This document shows, one piece after another, positions 6,059 through 14,535 of a stretch of DNA of 23,527 bases. The translations under genes and the position numbers were made by a program. The stretch spans positions 1 to 23,527 of the forward strand of contig JAZNDZ010000089.1 of NCBI GenBank assembly GCA_045588345.1, in the 5' to 3' direction. The notes beneath the pieces were generated by a model. That model had not been told where the DNA came from. It made no database searches and was given only the letters and a program-made list of their open reading frames with translations. Positions within the stretch are counted from its first letter, which is position 1; each line of letters begins with the position of its first letter. This DNA comes from HGM04593 sp045588345. Lineage in GTDB: Bacteria > Bacteroidota > Bacteroidia > Bacteroidales > Bacteroidaceae.

Positions 6059-6132
6059 TGGGCCATCTTGGGCTTGAACCAAGGACCTCCAGATTATGAG
6101 TCTGTTGCTCTAACCAACTGAGCTAAAAGCCC
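6059..6132 (-). tRNA. tRNA with CAT anticodon (tRNA-Met likely; tRNA-Ile2 possible)
   Basis: The 74 nt fold as a full cloverleaf: acceptor GGGCTTT/ATGGCCC, D-stem GCTC/GAGC, anticodon loop CTCATAA (anticodon CAT at 6096-6098), T-arm CTTGG-TTCAAGC-CCAAG and discriminator A. The CCA end is not encoded. The acceptor stem has a T·G wobble and a T·T mismatch at its inner end, and the anticodon stem starts with A·G. CAT is also the gene anticodon of lysidine-modified tRNA-Ile2, and I cannot exclude that. Its 3' half is the insertion target that recurs three times to the left. A good promoter lies upstream and a terminator downstream, so it should be expressed. Confidence 0.93.
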
Positions 6133-6156
6133 GAGTATCTCTTATGAAATACTTTG

Positions 6157-6188
6157 CAAAGTTAGAGTATTTTCCTTTACATTGCAAA
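6157..6188 (-). promoter_or_regulatory. Promoter of the tRNA gene
   Basis: On the minus strand, TTTG (6185-6188) is followed after 20 bases by TAACTTTG (6157-6164). This is the Bacteroidales -33/-7 consensus with ideal spacing, placing the start of transcription about 15-20 bases before the tRNA. Confidence 0.8.
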
Positions 6189-6251
6189 TTTTTTATGCTA
6201 AAAAATGTAATCTATGTGCATAGTTCCTTGTAACAGACCTGACAAAGCACT

Positions 6252-7259
6252 TTATTTCTGAGGATGAGCAATGAGGTACTCTGCTATCTGCACGGCATTG
6301 AGGGCTGCACCCTTCTTTATCTGGTCGCCTACAATCCACATGAGAATGCCGTTAGGATTGGTGATATCCTTACGTATACGGCCTACATACACAGGATCCT
6401 GGCCGGCAAGGAAAAGCGGCATCGGATATACCTTTTCCTCGGGGTTATCCATGAGGATAAGGCCCTCGCCCTCAGCAATAGCGCAACGAACCTCTTCAAC
6501 AGAAAGAGGGCGTTCAGTCTCTATCCACAATGACTGTGAGTGAGAACGCAAAGCGGGAACACGAACACACTGCGCGCTCACTTCGATGTCGCTGTGCATG
6601 ATTTTGCGGGTCTCGTTGTACATCTTCATTTCTTCCTTGGTGTAACCGTTTTCGGTAAACACGTCAATCTGCGGGATTACGTTGAATGCCAACTGATAGG
6701 CAAACTTCTCAACTGTAGGTTCCTCGCCTGCCAACACCTGACGGTACTGCTCGTAAAGTTCGGCCATTGCCGCTGCACCGGCACCGCTGGCAGCCTGGTA
6801 GGTAGAGGCATGCACGCGCTTAATGTGCGAAAGGTTCTCTATTGCCTTGAGCGCAACCACCATCTGTATTGTTGTACAGTTAGGGTTGGCGATGATGTTG
6901 CGTGGGCGGTTATATGCATCAGTTGGATTAACCTCGGGCACAACCAAAGGCACATCGCCATCCATGCGGAACGCGCTTGAATTATCAATCATAACTGTAC
7001 CATGCTTGGTGATAGTCTCGGCAAACTCCTTTGAGACACTGCCACCGGCCGACACAAAAGCATAGTCTATGCCCATGAAATCGTCGTTATGCTTCAGTTC
7101 CTTTACAACATATTCGTTACCACGGAAGTTATATACCTGCCCTGTGCTGCGAGCCGAACCTAAAAGCACCAACTCGTCAAAGGGGAAATTTCTCTCGTCA
7201 AGAACGCGAAGGAACTCCTGTCCTACTGCTCCGCTGACACCTACAATTGCTATTTTCAT
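6252..7259 (-). CDS. asd: Aspartate-semialdehyde dehydrogenase
   Basis: A 335-residue enzyme that reduces aspartyl phosphate to aspartate semialdehyde with NADPH, the branch step to lysine/diaminopimelate, threonine and methionine. Visible signatures: the N-terminal nucleotide-binding turn GVSGAVGQ (residues 7-14), SAGGS at 70-74, the catalytic cysteine C128 in PNCTT, the glycine-rich GAGAAA near 159-164 and the acid-base histidine H240 in LRSHS. Length is normal for the family. I take ATG 7257-7259 (MKIAIVG) as the start, because a longer frame would add 19 residues unlike the family. It stands alone, divergent from tcdA, with its 3' end facing the tRNA gene. Confidence 0.96.
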   Translation of the reverse strand: MKIAIVGVSGAVGQEFLRVLDERNFPFDELVLLGSARSTGQVYNFRGNEYVVKELKHNDDFMGIDYAFVSAGGSVSKEFAETITKHGTVMIDNSSAFRMDGDVPLVVPEVNPTDAYNRPRNIIANPNCTTIQMVVALKAIENLSHIKRVHASTYQAASGAGAAAMAELYEQYRQVLAGEEPTVEKFAYQLAFNVIPQIDVFTENGYTKEEMKMYNETRKIMHSDIEVSAQCVRVPALRSHSQSLWIETERPLSVEEVRCAIAEGEGLILMDNPEEKVYPMPLFLAGQDPVYVGRIRKDITNPNGILMWIVGDQIKKGAALNAVQIAEYLIAHPQK

Positions 7260-7313
7260 ATTGTATAGTAATGATTGGATTTTCAAAAAAAGCCTAAAGG
7301 CCATAACTGAGCA

Positions 7314-7321
7314 CAAAATTA
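7314..7321 (-). promoter_or_regulatory. Candidate -7 element for asd
   Basis: The minus strand reads TAATTTTG, an exact TAnnTTTG, 55 bases before the chosen asd start. No well-spaced -33 TTTG is present. Confidence 0.4.
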
Positions 7322-7401
7322 CGTAAAATTTGAATATATATGCTCCCCTATCGCCATTTTTTTGTATTTTCGCTCATGAAAAAGGAATATTAGACATCAT
7401 T

Positions 7402-8109
7402 ATGGCTGACAATTGGTTACAACGTGGCACTTTGCTGCTTGGCGAAGAGAAGCAGGAGAGGCTCAGGAGAGCCCACATACTTGTCGTGGGATTAGGCGGT
7501 GTGGGTTCATGGGCTGCCGAGATGCTGTGCCGCGCGGGCGTGGGAGCCATGACAATTGTAGATGCCGATGTGGTGGACACAACTAACATAAACCGCCAGA
7601 TGCCGGCACTTGCCGGCACTGTGGGCATGCCCAAATGCAATGTCGTTGCCGAACGTCTGAAGGCTATAAACCCGGAAATCGGGATTACAGTAAAACAGAT
7701 GTTCATCGACTGCGAGAACATTCCTGCACTGATGAGTGAGGCTGATTTTGATTTTGTAGTAGATGCGATTGACACGCTTGAGCCTAAAGGTGCGCTGATA
7801 AGAGAATGCTGGGCACGTGGCACAAAAATTATTTCGAGCATGGGTGCCGGTGCCAAGTGCAACCTTGCCGACATACGTATTGGCGATTTGTGGAAAAGCG
7901 AGCATTGTACACTGGCCAAGAATGTGCGCCGCCTGCTGCGCGATGCCCGCGGCAAACACAGGCTGTCCGTTGTCTACAGTATGGAAGAACCACGCAAGGA
8001 TGCCATACGCCCCAACCCGACCGGCGGCAAGCCGATAATCGGCTCATTGGCATACTTCACGGCAACATTCGGTTGCCACATTGCTGAATATGTAATAAAG
8101 GAGATATGA
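7402..8109 (+). CDS. tcdA: tRNA threonylcarbamoyladenosine dehydratase (TcdA/CsdL, E1-like)
   Basis: A 235-residue member of the ThiF/MoeB/E1 superfamily. It uses ATP to cyclise the t6A base next to tRNA anticodons into cyclic t6A. It has the nucleotide motif GLGGVGSW (residues 30-37), the D-x-D...TNINRQ segment (53-66) that binds ATP, and the C-terminal KPIIGSLAYF segment seen in TcdA rather than in ThiF or MoeB. The MADNWLQRG start (ATG 7402) fits the family better than the 24-residue extension from 7330; an AAAGGA lies about 15 bases upstream. It overlaps the next gene by 4 nt. Confidence 0.92.
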   Translation: MADNWLQRGTLLLGEEKQERLRRAHILVVGLGGVGSWAAEMLCRAGVGAMTIVDADVVDTTNINRQMPALAGTVGMPKCNVVAERLKAINPEIGITVKQMFIDCENIPALMSEADFDFVVDAIDTLEPKGALIRECWARGTKIISSMGAGAKCNLADIRIGDLWKSEHCTLAKNVRRLLRDARGKHRLSVVYSMEEPRKDAIRPNPTGGKPIIGSLAYFTATFGCHIAEYVIKEI

Positions 8110-8777
8110 TTGAGATAAAAGACCTTACCAAGAGTTTCGGCAACCTGCAAGTACTCAAAGGTGTTGACCTTGAGATAAAGAAAGGTGAAATAATAAGCAT
8201 CGTAGGGCCCAGCGGTGCAGGAAAGACCACACTGCTTCAACTCATTGGCACACTCGACAAGCCCACAAGCGGAGTAATACGTTTCAACGGAGAAGATGTC
8301 GGCAGCATGAACGACAGCAGGCTGGCAACATTTCGCAACAAGCACATTGGCTTTGTGTTCCAGTTCCACCAGTTGTTGCCCGAGTTCACTGCGCTCGAGA
8401 ATATAATAATCCCTGCACTCATTGCCGGACGCAACCGCAAGGAAGCCGAAGCCGAAGCCATGGAACTGCTGTGCCTTATGGGGCTTGAAGCACGTGCCGG
8501 TCACAAGCCTTCGGAGATGTCGGGCGGCGAGAACCAGCGTGTTGCCGTTGCACGTGCCCTCATAAACCACCCCGATGTAATCCTTGCCGACGAGCCTTCG
8601 GGCAGCCTCGACAGCCACAACAAGGAGGAATTGCACAGACTGTTCTTTGAATTGCGCGACAAGTTTGGCCAGACATTCATCATCGTTACCCACGACGAGA
8701 CACTTGCATCGTACACCGACCGCACAATAAAGATGATTGACGGAGTGATAGAAGAAGAGAGTGTTAAAAAATATTAA
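8106..8777 (+). CDS. ABC transporter ATP-binding protein, LolD/MacB-type
   Basis: A 223-residue ABC ATPase with all motifs: Walker A GPSGAGKT (34-41), Q-loop Q86 in FQFHQLLPEFTALEN, signature MSGGE (138-142), Walker B LADEP with D162/E163, D-loop SLD and H196 in VTHDE. The FQFHQLLPEFTALEN wording and the short length are typical of the LolD/FtsE/MacB group, which drives extraction of lipoproteins or other substrates from the inner membrane. The permease is not next to it, as is common for LolD in Bacteroidales. It is coupled to tcdA through an ATGA overlap. Confidence 0.88.
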   Translation: MIEIKDLTKSFGNLQVLKGVDLEIKKGEIISIVGPSGAGKTTLLQLIGTLDKPTSGVIRFNGEDVGSMNDSRLATFRNKHIGFVFQFHQLLPEFTALENIIIPALIAGRNRKEAEAEAMELLCLMGLEARAGHKPSEMSGGENQRVAVARALINHPDVILADEPSGSLDSHNKEELHRLFFELRDKFGQTFIIVTHDETLASYTDRTIKMIDGVIEEESVKKY

Positions 8778-8869
8778 TACACGAACAACCCTGTTTTACT
8801 TTTCTGTTCATCCGTTGTCATATAGGTGAATGATGAGCTGAAAGCTCGTTGTTTTTCAATGTTTGTCTC

Positions 8870-8895
8870 TACTGCCTCCGCTTGCGGGGGCAGTA
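8870..8895. other. 12-bp hairpin after the LolD-like gene
   Basis: TACTGCCTCCGC (8870-8881) pairs with 8884-8895, including one T·G pair, so only a tight loop is left. No T-run follows on plus. It could be a weak terminator or a leader structure for the downstream exported protein. Confidence 0.4.
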
Positions 8896-8941
8896 CTGCA
8901 AATGACAAAACAAGTACCTTAAACGTATTAAAGGAAGAATT

Positions 8942-9415
8942 ATGAAAAAGACTCTATTATGTATTGCTGCAATAATTCTGGCAACAGTCTCTTTTGCGCA
9001 AGAAGGGCGCGGGCAACGCCGCCAGCGCGAGTTCAACCCCGAGGAAATGGCTGTGAGACAGACCAACAGCCTGAACAAGGTTCTGCAACTTGATTCGGTA
9101 CAATATCAAGCAATACTGCTGATGAACTATGCCGATGCCGTAACAATGCAGGACAGTATAAATGCCCGACGCGCACGTGCCGAGAAAATGCGTGAACAGG
9201 GAAAGAGACCTGAACGTATGCGCCCCACAGAAGAGCAGATGAAGGCAATGGCAGAACTGAGGAAACAAAGGGAAGAAGTACGCAATGAACAGATGAAACA
9301 GATTCTCAATGCAGAGCAATATGAGAAATACCTCAAATACGCCAAAGAACAACGCAAGAACATGCGCCGCGGACGCGGAGGCAACCGCGACGGCGGCAGA
9401 ATGCAAAGAAGATAA
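8942..9415 (+). CDS. Small exported Spy/DUF4890-like protein
   Basis: 157 residues with a clear signal peptide (MKKTLLCIAAIILATVSFAQ, cleavage after SFA). The mature part is highly charged and helical, rich in R, E, Q, K and M, with N-P-E-E-M-A at the start, K-V-L-Q-L-D-S-V-Q in the middle and L-N-A-E-Q-Y-E-K-Y near the end. Two 'L(n)-(D/N)-x-x-Q' helical pairs like these are typical of DUF4890/Spy-CpxP-like periplasmic proteins of Bacteroidales. The C-terminus is an Arg/Gly-rich tail. A periplasmic chaperone or stress role is possible by analogy only. A strong terminator follows, so it ends its own transcript. Confidence 0.8.
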   Translation: MKKTLLCIAAIILATVSFAQEGRGQRRQREFNPEEMAVRQTNSLNKVLQLDSVQYQAILLMNYADAVTMQDSINARRARAEKMREQGKRPERMRPTEEQMKAMAELRKQREEVRNEQMKQILNAEQYEKYLKYAKEQRKNMRRGRGGNRDGGRMQRR

Positions 9416-9435
9416 ACTGCATGACAACATTATAC

Positions 9436-9482
9436 AGATTAACGCGGTTCAACGCTCTGAACCGCGTTAATCTTTTGTTTTT
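9436..9482 (+). terminator. Strong Rho-independent terminator
   Basis: A 16-bp perfect stem (9436-9451 with 9458-9473) and a 6-nt loop, followed by TTTGTTTTT. It separates the Spy-like gene from topA. The remaining 9483-9744 hold no gene, only a 20-bp AT palindrome at 9589-9608 and the topA promoter region. Confidence 0.95.
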
Positions 9483-9676
9483 GTAAGGAATTTGCCGGCA
9501 CTCGGGAGTTCCGGAATTATCAAGGCAATGCAAAACAGAGAATAGCCGTTTCCGTTTTTCCTTTATCAGTACAAAAATTTCTCCTATTTAAAATAATATA
9601 TTATTTTAGGGGAAACACGCTGAAATCTCTTTTGATTTTTTTCGTTTTTTTGGTAGAAATATACAGGAAACTTTTC

Positions 9677-9684
9677 TACTTTTG
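9677..9684 (+). promoter_or_regulatory. -7 element upstream of topA
   Basis: TACTTTTG fits TAnnTTTG. A TTTG at 9649-9652 is 24 bases upstream, a little longer than the usual 19-21. The leader to the topA ATG would be about 55 nt. Confidence 0.55.
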
Positions 9685-9744
9685 CGCCAAATCTGAACAA
9701 TAGATGCACCCGGCATCTACAAAACAAAGGAGAGGAATATTGAC

Positions 9745-12066
9745 ATGCAGAAGAATTTAGTAATTGTCGAGTCACCGGCAAAAGCAAAGACAATTGAGAA
9801 GTTCCTTGGAAAGGACTACAAGGTAATGTCCAGTTACGGACACATTTGCGACCTCAAGAAAAAAGAGTTCAGCATAAACACCAAGACTTTTGAACCTGAA
9901 TATGAGATTCCGGCCGAAAAGGAGAAACTTGTAAGCACTCTCAAGAGCGAAGTGAAGAAAAGCGATACCGTGTGGTTAGCATCCGATGAGGACCGCGAGG
10001 GAGAGGCTATCAGTTGGCACCTTTACACAGTGCTGGGGCTAAAGCCTGAGAACACAAAGCGTATTGTCTTTCACGAGATTACAAAAAACGCAATTCTTAA
10101 TGCAATAGAGAACCCGCGCGAGATTGACACAAATCTGGTATATGCGCAGCAGGCACGCCGCGTACTCGACCGCATAGTTGGTTTCAAACTCTCCCCGGTG
10201 CTGTGGCGCAAAGTGAAGCCTGCACTTTCGGCCGGTCGTGTACAGAGCGTAACAGTTCGCCTCATCGTTGAGCGCGAACGCGAAATAAACAAGTTCATCA
10301 CAGAAAGCGGGTTCCGCGTGACTGCGCAGTTCACACTGCCCACAGGCGAGGTTCTGAACACAGAGTTGTCAAAACGTTTCAAGACAAAGGAGGAGGCTGT
10401 TGCTTTCCTCGAATCGTGCAAGAATACACAGTTCGTAATTGACGATGTAAGCACTAAACCTTTGAAGAAAAGCCCGGCTGCACCATTCACGACATCTACA
10501 CTGCAACAGGAAGCTGCACGCAAACTCGGATTCACTGTTTCGCAGACAATGATGGTTGCACAAAGGCTGTATGAATCGGGTTACATTACCTACATGCGTA
10601 CCGACTCGGTAAACCTCTCATCACTGTGCATTGGCTCATGCAAAGGCGTAGTAACCGAGATGTATGGTGCCAATTACCTCAAGAGCCGTAACTACTCAAC
10701 AAGTTCAAAGGGAGCACAGGAGGCACACGAGGCCATTCGCCCCACATACATGGCAAATGCGACAATCGAGGGCACCATACCCGAAAAGAGATTGTATGAC
10801 CTTATATGGAAACGCACTATAGCATCGCAGATGGCCGACGCTCAGGTTGAAAAGACAACCGTGAACATTGCCATAAGCGGTCACAGCGAATCGTTCATCG
10901 CAACCGGCGAGGTGACTATTTTTGACGGTTTCCTGCAGGTATACCGCGAAAGCAGCGATGACGAGACCACAAGCGACACAGCTGCAATACCGGCAGTACA
11001 CAAGGGTGATGTACTCACCGCAAATGAGATTGTGGCAACAGAGCGCTTCACACAACACCCGCCGCGCTACACCGAGGCAAGCCTGGTGCGCAAACTCGAG
11101 GAACTGGGCATCGGCCGTCCTTCGACATACGCCCCCACCATAAGCACAATACAGCAACGCGGATATGTTGAAAAAGGTAACAAGAGCGGAACACAGCGCA
11201 CATACGACATCATAACCCTCAAGAACGGCAAAACAACAGCCAAAGAGGGCAAAGAGACCGTTGGCGCAGAGAAGGCCAAGCTGCTGCCGACAGACATAGG
11301 TATTGTAGTAAACGATTTCCTGCTCGAATTCTTCCCCGAAATAATGGACTATAACTTCACTGCAAATGTCGAGAAAGAGTTCGATGAGATTGCCGACGGC
11401 AACAGGCATTGGGCAGAACACATAACAGAATTCTACAAGAAGTTTGAACCGAAGATAGAGGGCATTATACAGACAAAGAACGAATACAAGGTGGGCGAAC
11501 GCGTACTTGGCAATGACCCAGTAAGCGGCAAACCGGTTTCGGTGAAGATAGGCCGTTTCGGCCCCATTGTACAGATTGGTTCGGCAAGTGACGAGGAAAA
11601 ACCGCGCTTTGCACAAATGAAGCCCGGACAGACACTCGAGACCATAACGCTTGAAGAGGCGCTTGGCCTGTTCAGCCTTCCACGCACACTGGGCGAATAC
11701 GAAGGCAACACGGTGACCATTGGTGCCGGCAGGTTCGGTCCATACATAAAGCACGGAAACGCCTACGTCACACTGCCCAAGAAACATGACCCGCTCACTG
11801 TGACACTTGAAGAGGCCGCTGCACTCATCGAAGAGAAGCAGAAAGCCGAGGCACAGCGCATAATCAAGAAGTTCGACGAGGAACCGGAACTGCAGGTTCT
11901 GAACGGATGTTTCGGGCCATACATCGCATACAAGGGAAGCAACTACAAGTTGCCTAAGAGCGTGACACCGGCCGAACTGTCGCTCGCCGAGTGCATGGAG
12001 ATTATAAACAAGCAGCAGGAAGGCGGCAAAGCCCCTGCAAAGAGAAGATACACCAAAAAGAAATAA
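9745..12066 (+). CDS. topA: DNA topoisomerase I (type IA)
   Basis: A 773-residue enzyme that relaxes negative supercoils by nicking one strand. The N-terminal TOPRIM domain shows VIVESPAKAKTIEKFLG (E9) and the acidic metal site SDEDREGEA with D81, D83 and E85. The catalytic tyrosine is Y283 in ITYMRTDS. The C-terminus has three topoisomerase C-terminal repeats, recognisable by GRFGPIVQ, GRFGPYIKHG and GCFGPYIAY, and a basic KRRYTKKK end. No C4 zinc fingers are present, unlike the E. coli enzyme, which is normal for this phylum. It heads a tight run with aroK (6-nt gap). Confidence 0.97.
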   Translation: MQKNLVIVESPAKAKTIEKFLGKDYKVMSSYGHICDLKKKEFSINTKTFEPEYEIPAEKEKLVSTLKSEVKKSDTVWLASDEDREGEAISWHLYTVLGLKPENTKRIVFHEITKNAILNAIENPREIDTNLVYAQQARRVLDRIVGFKLSPVLWRKVKPALSAGRVQSVTVRLIVEREREINKFITESGFRVTAQFTLPTGEVLNTELSKRFKTKEEAVAFLESCKNTQFVIDDVSTKPLKKSPAAPFTTSTLQQEAARKLGFTVSQTMMVAQRLYESGYITYMRTDSVNLSSLCIGSCKGVVTEMYGANYLKSRNYSTSSKGAQEAHEAIRPTYMANATIEGTIPEKRLYDLIWKRTIASQMADAQVEKTTVNIAISGHSESFIATGEVTIFDGFLQVYRESSDDETTSDTAAIPAVHKGDVLTANEIVATERFTQHPPRYTEASLVRKLEELGIGRPSTYAPTISTIQQRGYVEKGNKSGTQRTYDIITLKNGKTTAKEGKETVGAEKAKLLPTDIGIVVNDFLLEFFPEIMDYNFTANVEKEFDEIADGNRHWAEHITEFYKKFEPKIEGIIQTKNEYKVGERVLGNDPVSGKPVSVKIGRFGPIVQIGSASDEEKPRFAQMKPGQTLETITLEEALGLFSLPRTLGEYEGNTVTIGAGRFGPYIKHGNAYVTLPKKHDPLTVTLEEAAALIEEKQKAEAQRIIKKFDEEPELQVLNGCFGPYIAYKGSNYKLPKSVTPAELSLAECMEIINKQQEGGKAPAKRRYTKKK

Positions 12067-12072
12067 ACGGCA

Positions 12073-12600
12073 ATGACACGCATCTTCCTCATAGGATACA
12101 TGGGAGCCGGCAAGACAACCCTGGGGCGTGCTCTTGCCGCTGAAATGGGTGTGGAGTTCATAGACCTTGACTGCTACATAGAAGAGCGCTTTCACAAGAC
12201 AATATCGCAGATATTTGCCGAGAAAGGCGAAGATGAGTTCCGCAACATCGAGAGGCGCATGCTCCACGAGGCCGGCGAGTTCGAGAACGTGATAATATCC
12301 ACAGGAGGGGGAACACCATGTTTCTTCGACAACGTGGAATACATGAACGCCCAAGGCACGACAGTGTTCCTTGACGTGCCGTTGGAAAGACTTTTCATAA
12401 GGCTGAGCATTGCCCGCAACAAACGCCCGCTGATAAAGGACAAGAGCGATGAGGAACTGCGGACATTCATTGCCGGGCAGTTGCAGGCAAGATTGCCGCA
12501 CTACAGCAAGGCCATGCACACGTTCAAGGCCGACAGACTGGAGGACAGGACACAGATAAACATGTCGGTAGAGGCTTTCCGCCGACAATTTGAAGTATAA
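12073..12600 (+). CDS. aroK: Shikimate kinase
   Basis: A 175-residue kinase that phosphorylates shikimate at the 3-OH for chorismate and aromatic amino acid synthesis. Walker A is GYMGAGKT (8-15), the shikimate-binding D-L-D is at 31-33, R57 lies in FRNIE, the GGG turn is at 78-80 (STGGG), and the lid arginine R118 is in NKRPLI. Length is normal. It lies 6 bp after topA and 39 bp before speA, so it is probably cotranscribed. Confidence 0.95.
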   Translation: MTRIFLIGYMGAGKTTLGRALAAEMGVEFIDLDCYIEERFHKTISQIFAEKGEDEFRNIERRMLHEAGEFENVIISTGGGTPCFFDNVEYMNAQGTTVFLDVPLERLFIRLSIARNKRPLIKDKSDEELRTFIAGQLQARLPHYSKAMHTFKADRLEDRTQINMSVEAFRRQFEV

Positions 12601-12639
12601 ACACGAATTAATAACTGAACGCTATCAAACACCACTGCA

Positions 12640-14535
12640 ATGAGAAAATGGCGCATTGAAGATTCAGAGGAACTGTACAACATCAACGGATGGGGTGCAT
12701 CCTATTTCAGTATCAACGAGAAAGGCAACGTGGCCGTCACACCAAAGAAAGACGGCGTGCAGATTGACCTGAAGGAACTTATGGACGAACTGCAACTGCG
12801 TGACGTTGCAGCACCGGTACTCCTTCGTTTCCCCGACATCCTTGACAACCGTATCGAGAAGATTGCCGGCTGCTTCAAGCTTGCAGCCGAGGAGTACAAC
12901 TACAAGGGCGAAAGCTTTATTGTATACCCTATTAAAGTGAACCAGATGCGCCCTGTGGTCGAGGAAATTACCAGCCACGGCAAAAGATACAACATTGGCC
13001 TTGAAGCAGGTTCAAAGCCCGAACTCCATGCTGTCATTGCAATGAACACCGACAACGATTCGCTCATAATATGCAACGGTTACAAGGATGACAGTTACAT
13101 TGAACTGGCATTGCTTGCACAGAAAATGGGCCGCCGCATATTCCTTGTGGTAGAAAAACTTAACGAATTGAAACGTATTGCCAAGATTGGCAAACGCTTG
13201 GGAGTGCGCCCCAACATCGGCATAAGGATAAAACTTGCCAGTGAAGGCAGCGGACGTTGGGAAGAGAGCGGTGGCGATGCAAGCAAGTTCGGACTGACAT
13301 CGAGCGAACTGCTTGAGGCACTTGAGATTCTTGACAAATATGACATAAAGGATTGCCTGCGCCTGATACATTTCCACATCGGCAGCCAGGTAACACGCAT
13401 TCGCCACATAAAGACAGCCCTGAGAGAGGCTTCGCAGTTCTACGTACAATTGCACAAGCTGGGCTACAACATCGAGTTTACCGACATCGGCGGCGGCCTT
13501 GGCGTTGACTATGACGGCACACGTTCATCGAGCAGCGAGAGCAGTGTCAACTACTCTATTCAGGAGTATGTGAACGATGCCATATACACAATGGTTGATG
13601 CAGCCGACAAGAACGGTATCCCCCACCCCAACATCATCACCGAGAGCGGACGCTCCGTTTCGGCACACCACGCCATTCTCGTATTCGAGGTGCTTGAGAC
13701 AGCTGCACTGCCGCAAATGGACGAGGATTGGGAAGTTGCAGCAAACGACCACGACCTTGCCAAGGAACTCTACAAGATATGGTGCGAACTTGACCAGCGT
13801 ACAATGCTCGAGGCACTGCACGATGCGCAACAGATTCGCGAGGAAGCACTCGAACTCTTCAGCCACGGAATTGTGGACCTGAAGACTCGCGCACAGATTG
13901 AGAGCATGTTCTGGAGTGTAATCCGCGAGATACTTGCAATAGCAAAGAACATGAAGCACGTGCCCGACGACTTCCGCAAGTTGCCTAAGTTGCTGGCCGA
14001 CAAATACTTCTGCAACTTCTCGCTTTTCCAGAGCCTGCCCGACAGCTGGGGTATTGACCAGTTCTTCCCAATCATGCCCATACACAGGCTCGATGAGCGT
14101 CCCGACCGCAGCTGCACAATACAGGACATGACATGCGACAGCGACGGCAAGATTACAGATTTCATAAACTACAACAGCAAGGCCGACTCGCTAAAGGTAC
14201 ACAAACTGAAATCGACAGAGCCATACTACCTTGGTGTGTTCCTTGTAGGAGCCTACCAGGAGATTCTTGGCGACATGCACAACCTTTTCGGCGACACGAA
14301 CGCAGTGCATATCAGTGTTGACGAGAACGGCTACCACATTGACAAGATTATTGACGGTGAGACTATTGCCGACGTGCTTGACTATGTACAGTACGATGCG
14401 CGCAAACTCGTGCGCACACTCGAACGCTGGGTTACAAGCGCTGTTAAAGAGGGCAAGATAAGCCTTGAAGAGGGCAAGGAGTTCCTGTCGAACTACCGTT
14501 CGGGCCTCTACGGTTACACATATCTTGACTATTGA
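12640..14535 (+). CDS. speA: Biosynthetic arginine decarboxylase
   Basis: A 631-residue PLP-dependent fold-III decarboxylase that makes agmatine from arginine, the entry to putrescine/spermidine. The PLP lysine is K99 in PIKVNQM. The barrel also shows HFHIGSQ and the phosphate-binding GGGLGVDYDGT, and the catalytic C-terminal cysteine is C499 in MTCDSDGK. Length is that of the SpeA family. The stop overlaps the argB start by one base (TGATG), so translation is coupled. The neighbours place arginine synthesis and arginine use in one transcript. Confidence 0.95.
   Translation: MRKWRIEDSEELYNINGWGASYFSINEKGNVAVTPKKDGVQIDLKELMDELQLRDVAAPVLLRFPDILDNRIEKIAGCFKLAAEEYNYKGESFIVYPIKVNQMRPVVEEITSHGKRYNIGLEAGSKPELHAVIAMNTDNDSLIICNGYKDDSYIELALLAQKMGRRIFLVVEKLNELKRIAKIGKRLGVRPNIGIRIKLASEGSGRWEESGGDASKFGLTSSELLEALEILDKYDIKDCLRLIHFHIGSQVTRIRHIKTALREASQFYVQLHKLGYNIEFTDIGGGLGVDYDGTRSSSSESSVNYSIQEYVNDAIYTMVDAADKNGIPHPNIITESGRSVSAHHAILVFEVLETAALPQMDEDWEVAANDHDLAKELYKIWCELDQRTMLEALHDAQQIREEALELFSHGIVDLKTRAQIESMFWSVIREILAIAKNMKHVPDDFRKLPKLLADKYFCNFSLFQSLPDSWGIDQFFPIMPIHRLDERPDRSCTIQDMTCDSDGKITDFINYNSKADSLKVHKLKSTEPYYLGVFLVGAYQEILGDMHNLFGDTNAVHISVDENGYHIDKIIDGETIADVLDYVQYDARKLVRTLERWVTSAVKEGKISLEEGKEFLSNYRSGLYGYTYLDY

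Noticed and set aside
7330..7401. Longer start for tcdA
   Set aside because: The extra 24 residues are not family-like and cover the leader; ATG 7402 gives the normal TcdA N-terminus.
7974..8693. 239-codon minus frame over tcdA and the ABC ATPase
   Set aside because: Shadow frame; both plus genes have complete catalytic motifs.
10705..12588. 627-codon open frame antisense to topA and aroK
   Set aside because: It is a shadow of two clearly real genes with strong family motifs; its Cys/Val/Leu-rich translation matches nothing.
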